A stretch of 64,000 nt of DNA from JAIRNF01 sp031551125 (GTDB taxonomy: Bacteria > Bacteroidota > Bacteroidia > Bacteroidales > UBA932). The stretch's first letter is position 1, and each line of letters starts with the position of its first letter. The notes beneath the pieces were generated by a model. The model had not been told where the DNA came from and made no database searches. It worked only from the letters and a program-made list of their open reading frames with translations. Location: positions 1 through 64,000 of the forward strand of contig JAVBOB010000001.1 of assembly GCA_031551125.1 (NCBI GenBank), read 5' to 3'. Of the stretch, positions 35,504 through 44,000 are shown one piece after another. The position numbers and the translations under genes are program-made.

Positions 35504-35695
35504 ATGCAACTTGAAAAATATGGTGTTATTGAATTAACACAACAAGAACAATTATTGGAAAATGGAGGCGGTCCGATAGGTCGTATAGTTGGTTGGTTTT
35601 TGGGCTTCCTTGAAGTGGTGGGCGAAGTTCATCAAGAGGTGTCGAAATCTCCAGAAGCAGCAGCTGTTTATCAGGCTTGGAATGATTTTAGATAG
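35504..35695 (+). CDS. double-glycine leader peptide, candidate bacteriocin 2
   Basis: 63 residues. The leader YGVIELTQQEQLLENGG matches that of the preceding gene in position and spacing, ending at Gly21-Gly22. The predicted mature product has 41 residues, starting GPIGRIVGWFLGFLEVVGEV, with an amphipathic helix and a polar end (AAVYQAWNDFR). The two leaders align but the mature parts differ, as expected for a two-peptide system. No cysteine is present, so disulphide or lanthionine linkages are unlikely. Confidence 0.8.
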   Translation: MQLEKYGVIELTQQEQLLENGGGPIGRIVGWFLGFLEVVGEVHQEVSKSPEAAAVYQAWNDFR

Positions 35696-35704
35696 TTGTA
35701 TAAA

Positions 35705-35746
35705 TACTGCATTTGTGTAAATTGAGTAAATTTGCGCAAATGCAGT
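35705..35746 (+). terminator. inverted repeat after the peptide genes
   Basis: ACTGCATTTG and CAAATGCAGT form a 10-base perfect stem with a 22-base loop, then TTTAT. It lies 10 bases after the second peptide stop and could end or shape the peptide transcript; the loop is long for a standard terminator. Confidence 0.45.
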
Positions 35747-35773
35747 TTATCCCATTTATGTAAATAACTTTTT

Positions 35774-36115
35774 ATGCTTAAAAGTCTATCCTCTCGAATA
35801 TACTTTGGCTTATTCGTTATTTTTTTTTCCATTTTTCTTTTGGTCAATTATTGTGGTCATTGGCAAGTTAGTTCAGTTATTTCTTGTTTTTACCCCATTA
35901 ATCTTTGTTTTTTATTATGGTCGATAAATGATTGTTCAAGAAGGGCAAAGGTATATATTACTATTGCTGTTTTGTTGCTAGGATTACTGCTTTGGACTAA
36001 TACGAAAGTTGCTGGTTACCCATTGATCATTCCATTTATTTCTGCGTTTATTGCATTGGCGATAAGTTATATTGTTGATAGGAGGTGTAGAGGTAGGTGT
36101 AATTCTAAAAATTAG
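35774..36115 (+). CDS. small membrane protein, possible immunity protein
   Basis: 113 residues with about four hydrophobic segments (IYFGLFVIFFSIFLLV, VISCFYPINLCFLLWSI, VYITIAVLLLGLLLW and LIIPFISAFIALAISYI) and a basic Cys-containing C-terminus. I do not recognise the family. Its position directly after two peptide genes, in an AT-rich stretch, makes self-protection against the peptides a reasonable guess. The first codons follow 78 bases after the second peptide gene. Confidence 0.6.
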   Translation: MLKSLSSRIYFGLFVIFFSIFLLVNYCGHWQVSSVISCFYPINLCFLLWSINDCSRRAKVYITIAVLLLGLLLWTNTKVAGYPLIIPFISAFIALAISYIVDRRCRGRCNSKN

Positions 36116-36121
36116 TATTTT

Positions 36122-36619
36122 GTGTTTCGAGTTTTACAGTTGTTGCATAGGCTTAAGACCAAGTACCTATTTACAATAGGTGTATTTTTCCCTATACTTT
36201 TGGGGCTTATGGTGGTTTTTATTGCTCAACTTTTTCCTGATATTTATAACGATGAAGAGGATGTTACGCAAAAAATCTTACAGAATCCTCTTAATTTATT
36301 AAGTGCATTGATATTGGCTCCCGCTATTGAAACGTTAATTCAGTATGTGCCGGTAAAAATATCAGACTATTACTTATCAAGGAGGTGTAAATTTGCGAAC
36401 TTTATAGCAATTGTTCTATCTGCAATTGTGTTTGCATCTTTGCATAACCAACATTTTATTTTTCTTATACCGCTATTTTTTGCGGGCTTAACGTGGGCTA
36501 CTTTATGTTTGGTTTTTATTCAACAAAAAATTAATCCATATTTGTCTATTGCATTGATGCATTTTGGCTATAATTTGATTATTCTATCGCTTGATATTGC
36601 GATATATGGATATGCATAG
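36122..36619 (+). CDS. CPBP-family intramembrane protease-like protein
   Basis: 165 residues starting at a GTG. Several membrane helices are present. Core motifs of the CPBP (CAAX protease/bacteriocin-processing, Abi) family are recognisable: LAPAIETLIQY (the first Glu of the EExxxR motif), FASLHNQHFIF (His), and LMHFGYNLI (HxxxN). The second Glu and the Arg are not in their usual positions, as in other bacteriocin-associated members. Such proteins act in peptide maturation or immunity. It starts 7 bases after the preceding gene. Two damaged relatives lie downstream. Confidence 0.78.
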   Translation: MFRVLQLLHRLKTKYLFTIGVFFPILLGLMVVFIAQLFPDIYNDEEDVTQKILQNPLNLLSALILAPAIETLIQYVPVKISDYYLSRRCKFANFIAIVLSAIVFASLHNQHFIFLIPLFFAGLTWATLCLVFIQQKINPYLSIALMHFGYNLIILSLDIAIYGYA

Positions 36620-36678
36620 CCATTACATGAAATGAAGCGCTTTGGAAATATTGCTATAGTTGGATTGTCTTATTTGGT

Positions 36679-36843
36679 ATGCTTCTGTATAGTGCGTTGT
36701 ATGTAGGCTACGCATTTATAGGGGGAGTTCTTCTTGCGTTGACATTTTTAGGTTGTTTTAAAAAGAGGGGATATACTTATGCATATTTTTTAGTTTGCAT
36801 TGTTCATAGTTTGTTTAATATAAGTGTTCACTACCTCTCGTAA
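36679..36843 (+). pseudogene. C-terminal remnant of a CPBP-family gene
   Basis: An open frame of 54 codons (starting at an internal ATG) encodes YVGYAFIGGVLLALTFLG and VCIVHSLFNISV. This matches the C-terminal part of the next gene (YVTYTFLSGLMLAF and VCLVHAVFNAGL). The frame has no N-terminal half, so it is a decayed copy. Confidence 0.65.
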
Positions 36844-36871
36844 ATTGATTATATGATTTGATCTTGATTCT

Positions 36872-37340
36872 ATGCAAGCGCTGGTTAATACATTAAAACA
36901 GCGGTCATCGCTGTTTATATTTTTGCTGGTATTCGGTATCAAACTTTTGTTGTGTGTTGTTTGGCATTTTTGCTTTAGGCACGCAGGGGGGAACGGATAT
37001 GTCGGAGTTCTCACCTATTGCAGAGTTTATACTTGTTGTTGTTATTGCTCCTCTTGTTGAAACATTTTTAGTGCAATACCTACCCATAGCAATACTTATT
37101 AAGTACACTAAAGCGCCTTCGCTTCTTATAATTATTATATCGGCTGCTTGTTTTTCCCTGTTGCACACCTATAGTTTAGCGTATGTAACCTATACATTTC
37201 TATCAGGATTGATGCTTGCATTTGCATTTGTGGTTTTCTATATTAAGAAAAATAGTTTTTTATTTGCATTCCTTATGGTATGTTTAGTTCATGCGGTATT
37301 TAATGCCGGATTATTTTCGCTTAAGTATTGTAGTCAATAA
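36872..37340 (+). pseudogene. CPBP-family gene with a probable frameshift
   Basis: The frame opened at ATG 36872 encodes a plausible start (MQALVNTLKQRSSLFIFLLVF). The conserved remainder (APLVETFLVQYLP, FSLLHTYSLAYV and VCLVHAVFNAG) is in another frame from about 36954 to 37340. The one-base shift lies between about 36940 and 36990, where there are TTGTGTGTTG and a G6 run. Alternatively translation starts at a GTG (36954) and the protein is 128 residues. Motifs for the Glu/His/HxxxN core are intact in the downstream frame. Confidence 0.6.
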
Positions 37341-37366
37341 CTTCGAAGTTTTTATGTTTTGTAATT

Positions 37367-37510
37367 ATGGAACAGGATTTAAAAAAAATGAACAAGCGGA
37401 TTGAGGCTAATCCTCTCCGTTTGATATTTGTTGCGTTGGTATTGGTATATGCTTTGGGTGAAGTTGCCCATGGTTTTGGAGAAGCGATAGCTGAAGTTAT
37501 TAAGCCTTGA
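37367..37510 (+). CDS. 47-residue single-span protein
   Basis: Begins MEQDLKKMNKRIEANPLRL, has one membrane helix (LIFVALVLVYALGEVAHGF) and ends in AEVIKP. An ATG and stop are present, and the Lys-rich end before a hydrophobic span looks real. It follows the frameshifted CPBP gene at the end of the bacteriocin island. I do not recognise a family; a role in immunity or export is inference from place. Confidence 0.5.
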   Translation: MEQDLKKMNKRIEANPLRLIFVALVLVYALGEVAHGFGEAIAEVIKP

Positions 37511-37547
37511 GCAGTTGTAATGGCTATAAATGTAAATTGATAAAAAT

Positions 37548-37661
37548 ATGAATATGGAAGAGTTGGAACGAAAATATAATAGGCTGAAGCGGGAAAACCG
37601 GATATTGATTTTGTTTATTGTAATTTGTATAGGTATTATGCTCTATAACCATTATGCATAG
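37548..37661 (+). CDS. 37-residue single-span protein
   Basis: Starts MNMEELERKYNRLKRENRIL, then one membrane helix (ILFIVICIGIMLY) and ends in NHYA. The charged amphipathic helix before the span is similar in layout to the preceding small protein. Its stop is 37 bases after the 47-residue gene's region ends at start codon distance. Short, so confidence is modest. Confidence 0.45.
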   Translation: MNMEELERKYNRLKRENRILILFIVICIGIMLYNHYA

Positions 37662-37664
37662 CTG

Positions 37665-38044
37665 TTGTACCAAAACAGCATATTTTGGGATTCTTCTTTT
37701 TGTGAAAACGAGAAACAGGTGGTTGCAAAGAACGCTACAAGCTGGGTTGCCGTCATTGTTATTGTGTTACTTTTGGTATTCGCAAAAGCAATTTTTGACG
37801 TAGGTTTTTCCAATGAAAAGGTTAAGCGTGAGTGTTTGCGAGAGGGAAATTTCTGCATAAAGCAACCTATCCCGAGCAAGCGGCGGGGTTGCATTCCGCC
37901 GAAGGATAGGCTAGCCCATGAAAAACCGTATAGCGTAAGCCCGTCTTGATTTTTTGGTTCTTTTGCCCACAACGTATTTATTTGGTAGTGTTCGCGAGGG
38001 CTTCGCCGTTGCATCAAGGCAAAAGAATGAAGGAATAAAACCAC
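37665..38044. repeat. probable interspersed repeat with a hairpin
   Basis: A stretch with open frames on both strands. The part at about 37860-37925 has inverted segments CCTATCC (37866-37872) and GGATAGG (37904-37910) with an inner GCGG/CCGC pair. It looks like a repeat known to me in Bacteroidota genomes next to integrated genes, but I see only one copy here. A 94-codon plus-strand frame (37665) and a 130-codon minus-strand frame (37652) are not convincing genes. 38045-38180 holds nothing I recognise. Confidence 0.35.
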
Positions 38045-38189
38045 AAGTTAAAGAAGTATAGGTAGTAAGAATTTCAAATGATTTCCAATTATCTATCAGT
38101 AAATCAAATATTTAAAAATGTGAATTCCGCTAAAATTTCACTTGCGTTCAAAATAACCCGTTTGCCATTTCAGATTCAAAAAAAAGTTT

Positions 38190-38197
38190 TACCTTTG
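38190..38197 (+). promoter_or_regulatory. -7 box of rpsO
   Basis: TACCTTTG, 38 bases before the rpsO ATG. The nearest TTTG (38161-38164) is 25 bases upstream, longer than the usual spacer. Confidence 0.5.
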
Positions 38198-38234
38198 CCG
38201 TTCATTTAAAACAAACTAAAATTTTTGCTTTCAC

Positions 38235-38507
38235 ATGGAGTATCTTTCATTAGAAAAGAAGCAAGAAATTTTCAAGGAGTACGGAAAGTCTAATACTGAT
38301 ACCGGCTCTCCCGAGAGTCAGGTAGCGCTATTTTCATACCGTATCAACCACCTTACTGAACACCTTAAAATGCACAAAAAGGACTACGGTACCGAACGTG
38401 CGTTGCTAAGGCTGGTAGGTAAGCGCCGCAGGTTACTGGATTACCTGAAGCATGTTGATATTGAACGGTATAGGGCGATAGTAAAGGCTCTGAACCTTAG
38501 AAAATAA
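38235..38507 (+). CDS. rpsO: 30S ribosomal protein S15
   Basis: 90 residues, the usual length. The conserved core is visible: TGSPESQVALFSYRINHLTEHL and GKRRRLLDYLKHVDIERYRAI. S15 binds 16S rRNA helix 22 near the central domain and starts platform assembly. A strong terminator separates it from pnp downstream, the common neighbour in bacteria. Confidence 0.97.
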   Translation: MEYLSLEKKQEIFKEYGKSNTDTGSPESQVALFSYRINHLTEHLKMHKKDYGTERALLRLVGKRRRLLDYLKHVDIERYRAIVKALNLRK

Positions 38508-38512
38508 AGCGA

Positions 38513-38550
38513 CAAGAGAGGCAATTGATAAATTGCCTCTCTTGCTATTA
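38513..38550 (+). terminator. rpsO terminator
   Basis: A 14-bp perfect stem (CAAGAGAGGCAATT and its complement) with a 4-base loop, followed by CTATTATTAG. It is 6 bases after the rpsO stop. Confidence 0.8.
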
Positions 38551-38567
38551 TTAGTACTGAAAGAAAA

Positions 38568-38642
38568 TAGATATGCGATGTGCGTATTGAGTATTGCGAA
38601 AACTTACAAATCTCATATCGCTATACGCATATCGTAATACAA
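38568..38642. repeat. palindromic repeat, family C, copy 1
   Basis: TAGATATGCGATGTGCGTATTG pairs loosely with a TATCGCTATACGCATATCG segment. The same core, GATATGCGATTTGCGTATTG, is found between rpsB and tsf. It lies between rpsO and pnp and may affect expression of pnp. Confidence 0.6.
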
Positions 38643-38668
38643 GTAAGAGGACACAAAACGAAGATGAT

Positions 38669-40885
38669 ATGAATATTGTAAAGAAAACAATTGAACTTAA
38701 CGACGGTCGCGTAATTGAGATTGAAACCGGAAAGTTGGCAAAGCAGGCCGACGGTGCGGTAGTTGTTAAGATGGGCGACACCATGTTGCTCGCCGCTGTT
38801 ACCGCTGCAACAGAGGCAAAGGCCGATGTAGATTTTATGCCTTTGCAGGTAGAGTACAAAGAGAAGTACGCTGCCGCAGGCCGCTATCCGGGAGGATTTT
38901 TGAAACGTGAGGCACGTCCCAGCGACTCTGAGATTCTAGTTTCGCGCTTGATTGACCGCGCGCTACGCCCGCTATTCCCTGATGATTTTCATGCAGAGGT
39001 GTTTGTTACTGTTAACCTCATTTCTGCTGATAAAGATATTATGCCCGATGCGTTGGCCGGACTTGCAGCATCTGCAGCCTTGGCCGTATCCGATATTCCG
39101 TTTAACGGACCCATTTCGGAAGTACGTGTTGCACGTGTTAACGGTGAGTTTGTGGTTAACCCCAACTTCTCACAAATGCCTGATGCCGATATCGACATTA
39201 TGGTTGCCGCAACCTACGATAACATTCTGATGGTTGAGGGTGAAATGAAGGAAGTTTCGGAAGCCGAAATGCTCGAAGCTATTAAGCTAGCTCATAATGA
39301 GATTAAGAAGCACTGCAAGGCGCAGATGGAGCTAACCGAAGCGGTAGGTAAAGCGCAAAAGCGCACGTACTGCCATGAGGACAACGATGAGGAGCTACGT
39401 AAGGCTATACACGCATACTGCTACGATAAGTGCTATGCTATAGCAAAAAGCGGAGCCGGCAAGCATGAGCGTTCTGATGCCTTTGCTGCTTTGAAGGATG
39501 AGTTTTTACAAACGCTTACCGACGAAGACCGCGCTGCTAAAAAGCCGTTGGTTGCCCGCTACTACCACGATGTGGAAAAAGAGGCTATGCGCAACATGAT
39601 TCTTAACGATGGTGTGCGTCTTGACGGTCGTGGAACAAAAGATATTCGCCCTATTTGGTGTGAAGTTGGTTACCTGCCTGCAGCACACGGTTCGGCTATC
39701 TTTACACGTGGTGAAACGCAGTCGCTTACTACGGTTACGTTAGGTACCAAGCTAGACGAAAAATCAATTGACGAAGTGCTGGTACAGGGCTCGCATCAGT
39801 TTGTACTGCACTATAACTTCCCTCCTTTCTCAACGGGCGAAGCAAAAGCTTCACGCGGAACAAGCCGTCGTGAAATAGGACACGGTAACCTTGCTTTCCG
39901 TGCGTTAAAGCCTGTTGTTCCCGTTGGAGAGCAAAACCCCTATGCAGTACGCGTAGTATCGGATATTTTGGAAAGTAACGGTTCATCATCAATGGCTACG
40001 GTTTGCGCCGGAACGCTTGCGTTGATGGATGCCGGTATTCAAATCAAGAAACCCGTATCAGGTATTGCAATGGGTTTGATTACCGATTCAAAGAGCAAGA
40101 AGTTCGCTGTACTTTCTGATATCTTAGGTGATGAAGACCACTTGGGCGATATGGACTTTAAAGTAACCGGAACGAAAGACGGTATTACCGCAACCCAAAT
40201 GGATATTAAGGTTGACGGGCTTCCTTACGAAGTGTTGGAACAAGCGTTGGAGCAAGCAAAGCAAGGTCGTTTACACATACTCGGCAAGATGCTTGAAACG
40301 CTAAACACTCCTAACCCTGAGCTGAAACCTCATGTTCCACGCATTGAGCAAATCGTTATCCCCGCTGAAAATATTGGTGCGGTAATAGGCCCGGGTGGAA
40401 AGGTTATTCAGGAAATACAAAAAACTACCGGAACAACGATTACTATTACTGAAAAGGATAACAAGGGTTTTGTTGATGTATTTGGTGATAGCAAAGACGC
40501 TATTGATGCGGCAATGGGACGTATTAAGATTATCGTGTTCGGTCCTGAAGTTGGTATTGTTTACCACGGAAAGGTTCGCTCAATACAGCCTTACGGTGCC
40601 TTTATAGAAATTGTACCCGGTAAGGATGGATTACTTCACATATCAGAATATGATTGGGCTCGCATTGATACGCTTGAAGGTATTCTGAAAGAAGGTGATG
40701 AGATTGATGTGAAGCTGTTGGAGGTTGATGAAAGAACCGGAAAGCTTCGCTTATCACGCAGAGCGTTACTTCCCAAGCCCGAAGGTTTTGTGGAACCTGA
40801 GCGCCCACCGCGTCCTCCGCGTAGCGATGATGATAAGAGAGACGACCGTCGTCGTGATGACCGTCGTGGAAAACCACGTCGCTAA
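38669..40885 (+). CDS. pnp: polynucleotide phosphorylase
   Basis: 738 residues from the ATG at 38669; the open frame extends upstream but those residues come from repeat C. Two RNase PH-like halves are followed by a KH domain (PAENIGAVIGPGGKVIQEI) and an S1 domain (VRSIQPYGAFIEIVPGKDG). The second core has the family's SRGTSRREIGHGNLAFRAL and SDILESNGSSSMATVCAG. The enzyme degrades RNA 3' to 5' with phosphate and can add tails. The C-terminus is an Arg/Asp-rich tail (DDKRDDRRRDDRRGK) beyond the S1 domain, likely an RNA or partner contact. Confidence 0.96.
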   Translation: MNIVKKTIELNDGRVIEIETGKLAKQADGAVVVKMGDTMLLAAVTAATEAKADVDFMPLQVEYKEKYAAAGRYPGGFLKREARPSDSEILVSRLIDRALRPLFPDDFHAEVFVTVNLISADKDIMPDALAGLAASAALAVSDIPFNGPISEVRVARVNGEFVVNPNFSQMPDADIDIMVAATYDNILMVEGEMKEVSEAEMLEAIKLAHNEIKKHCKAQMELTEAVGKAQKRTYCHEDNDEELRKAIHAYCYDKCYAIAKSGAGKHERSDAFAALKDEFLQTLTDEDRAAKKPLVARYYHDVEKEAMRNMILNDGVRLDGRGTKDIRPIWCEVGYLPAAHGSAIFTRGETQSLTTVTLGTKLDEKSIDEVLVQGSHQFVLHYNFPPFSTGEAKASRGTSRREIGHGNLAFRALKPVVPVGEQNPYAVRVVSDILESNGSSSMATVCAGTLALMDAGIQIKKPVSGIAMGLITDSKSKKFAVLSDILGDEDHLGDMDFKVTGTKDGITATQMDIKVDGLPYEVLEQALEQAKQGRLHILGKMLETLNTPNPELKPHVPRIEQIVIPAENIGAVIGPGGKVIQEIQKTTGTTITITEKDNKGFVDVFGDSKDAIDAAMGRIKIIVFGPEVGIVYHGKVRSIQPYGAFIEIVPGKDGLLHISEYDWARIDTLEGILKEGDEIDVKLLEVDERTGKLRLSRRALLPKPEGFVEPERPPRPPRSDDDKRDDRRRDDRRGKPRR

Positions 40886-40905
40886 TCACTAGTAACAAAT
40901 ATAGT

Positions 40906-40945
40906 AAATCGGGGTTGGCGTTGTGCTAACTCCGATTTTGTTTTG
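40906..40945 (+). terminator. pnp terminator
   Basis: AAATCGGGGTTGGC and GCTAACTCCGATTT form a stem with G-U and T-G pairs, followed by TGTTTTG. It lies 21 bases after the pnp stop. Confidence 0.7.
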
Positions 40946-40966
40946 TAGCCTAAAAGAAAGGAATAA

Positions 40967-41024
40967 CACAGAGAGCACAAAGAAGACACAGAGAACCACA
41001 GAGAAAGACTCTGTGCTCTCTGTG
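40967..41024. repeat. CACAGAGA-type inverted repeat
   Basis: CACAGAGAGCACA (40967-40979) and TGTGCTCTCTGTG (41012-41024) are perfect arms, with CACAGAGAACCACAGAG repeats between them. Similar words continue to about 41083 (CTGTGCTAATCTGCGC). No gene is seen in the gap before metH. Confidence 0.7.
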
Positions 41025-41089
41025 AAATGATGTGCTAAAATAAAAACTGTGCTAATCTGCGCTTGTCTGTGTTTTCTGCGTGCCAAGAG

Positions 41090-44000
41090 CTAGCTTATTC
41101 CCACATGTGCCAGCAGCTTCTCTGCTTCACTCATGCTAATACCTTTTCTGTGGGCATAGTCTGCAATTTGGTCGGAGGCAATGTTGCCAACGCTAAAGTA
41201 GTGTGCATGCGGACTGGCAAAGTATAGTCCGCAAACCGATGCAGCAGGCGACATAGCGTAACTTTCCGTAAGCTGAATACCTAAGCTTTGCTCAGCATTA
41301 AGTAGGCTGAATAGCGTTTGCTTCTCGCTATGCTCAGGGCATACAGGAAATCCTATTGCCGGACGAATACCTTTTACTCCCTCAGGGAACTGCCACAGCT
41401 CTAAACGTACTTTTTCATTCAACAGCTCTGCAAAGGCTTCTGCCAAGCGGTCGGCAAGCGTTTTGGTAAGAAGGCTTCTATACTCGTCGTTTTGTGCGTT
41501 GAAACGTTCTACTACCTCATCAACGCCTATGCCTGCTGTAGTAGCAAATAGTCCGATATAATCTTGTCTGCCCGATGTTGCAGGTGCTATATAATCGGCC
41601 AAACAACGATTTTCACCGTTCTCCGGTTTACGCTCCTGATTGCGCAGCATGTGTAAAACAGCAAGTTCTTTATCCCGCTTCTCATCAGTGTAAGCTATAA
41701 TGTCCTCGTTGTGTGAAGAGGCGGGAAGAATAGCAATCGCTCCGTTAACCGTTAACGATTTTTCCTTTGCAAAAGTCTTTAATAGCGCATGCGCATCGTT
41801 GAACAGACTTTGAGCCTCACTACCCATTTGCGTATGCTGTAAAATATCGGGATACCTTCCGTTAAGCCTCCAGGTGTGGAAAAAGGCTGTCCAATTTATA
41901 TATGGCGTAAGTTCCTCAATGGGGAAGGATAGGAGTTGCTGTATTCCAATATTTTTAGGCTTTGCAATAGGTTCTGTTGCCCAATCAATGGTAAGTTTAT
42001 TTTTTCTTGCTTCTTCCAACGACAATAGCATTCGTTCTTCCTGTTGCTTTTCGTAGTTCTTCTTCAGCTGAGCATACTCTTCATTCAGCTTGCGGAGATA
42101 ATCCTCACGTAAATTTTCGTTTAGTAAACTTTTGGCAATTGAAGCCACCTGTGAAGCATCCCTCACATGTACAACACCTCCGCTATACTTGGGTTGAATG
42201 GCAATGGCCGTATGTAGCGCTCCGGTAGCCGCACCGCCTACTACCAGCGGAATGCGAAGTCCGTTCTTTTCCAGCTCTTCGGCAACATGCGCCATCTCAT
42301 CCAGTGATGGAGTGATAAGCCCACTGAGACCAATAAGGTCAACCTTTTCAGCAATGGCTGTATCGATAATCTTTTGAGCGGAAACCATTACGCCAAGATC
42401 GATAATTTGGTAGCCGTTGCAGCTGAGTACCACGCTTACAATGTTTTTACCAATATCGTGGACATCGCCTTTTACTGTTGCCAGTAAAATTTTTGCTACC
42501 GTTTTACTTTGCTTGTTAGCTTCTCTCTCTTGTTGTATCAACGGTTCAAGAACAGAAACGGCACGCTTCATTACTCGCGCGCTTTTTACCACTTGAGGAA
42601 GAAACATTTTTCCTTCACCAAAAAGTGTTCCAACCTCATTCATTCCATCCATTAACGGACCTTCAATAATACCGATGGGAGAGGAGTAGGACGACAGCAG
42701 CTCCGTTACATCTTGCTCTACGTAGTCGGCAATACCTTTTACCATAGCGTAGCGTATGCGGTCGGCAGGTGCTTGCTTTCGCCAGCTCTCTTCGCGTTTT
42801 TCGTCGCCTTCCGTTTTCGTTTCCTTATTCTCAGCAGCGTAGGCTATCAGCTTATCGGCGGCATCGCTACTACGATTCAGCACTACATCTTCTACCAGCT
42901 TCAGTAAAGTTGGTTCAATATCACTATATACAGATAGCTGACCCGGATTGACTATTCCCATATCCATGCCTGCTTTTATAGCATGGTACAGAAACACGGA
43001 GTGCATAGCGCGGCGAACCGTTTCGTTTCCACGATAGGAGAAGGACAAGTTACTCACACCTCCGCTGATTTTAGCGTACGGCAGGTTTTGTTTTATCCAC
43101 TCACAGGCACAAATAAAAGCAACAGCATACTCGTTATGCTCTTCCATACCCGTTGATATGGCAAGAATATTGGGGTCTATAATGATATCTTGCGGGGGGA
43201 AGTTCGCCTTATCAACAAGTAAATGGTACGAACGTCCGGCTACTTCCACTTTACGCTCGTAGGTATCTGCCTGTCCTTGCTCATCAAATAGCATTACAAC
43301 AACGGCAGCGCCAAACTTGCGAATATATTGTGCTTTTGCTAAAAAAGCCTCCTCACCTTCTTTCAGGCTTATAGAGTTTACTATGGACTTACCTTGCGTA
43401 CACTTTAGGCCTGCTTGAATAACCTCCCATTTAGAGGAGTCTATCATTACGGGTAGTGCAGCAACATCAGGTTCCGAAGCCATCATTTGCAGGAAGGTTG
43501 CCATGGCAACAGGCGCGTCAATCAGCGCCTCGTCCATACACACGTCTATAAGTTGAGCCCCGTCTTGTACCTGTTCACGGGCAACAGATAGCGCCTCTTC
43601 GTACTTTTGTTCTTTTATAAGACGGGCAAACTTTTTTGAGCCTGCCACATTAGTACGTTCGCCAACGTTTACAAAGTTACTTTGCGGTGTAATTTTTACT
43701 ACGTTGAGCCCGCAGCAAGTGGTAATGGGTTCTAACGCCGGGATTTTTCTTGGCGGATATTTTGCCGCTACCTCTGCAATGCGGGCAATATGGTCGGGTG
43801 TTGTACCGCAACATCCGCCAACAATATTCAGCTGTCCGGCTTTAAGCATTTGCCCTACGTAGGCAGCTGTAATTTCGGGCGACTCGGTGTAGTGTCCCAT
43901 TTGGTCGGGATAACCGGCATTGGGGTATGCGCAAATGCGGAAGCGAGAGTAGCTTGACAGCTCGGCAATGTGCATTGCCATTTGCTTTGCACCAAGACCA

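Noticed and set aside
37652..38044. A 130-codon minus-strand frame after the bacteriocin island
   Set aside because: It covers a hairpin-containing probable repeat and overlaps a plus-strand frame; no start context or domain supports it.
40967..41024. CACAGAGA repeats considered as a CRISPR array
   Set aside because: The units are short, overlap and differ in spacing; there are no regular spacers and no cas genes nearby. It is an inverted repeat.
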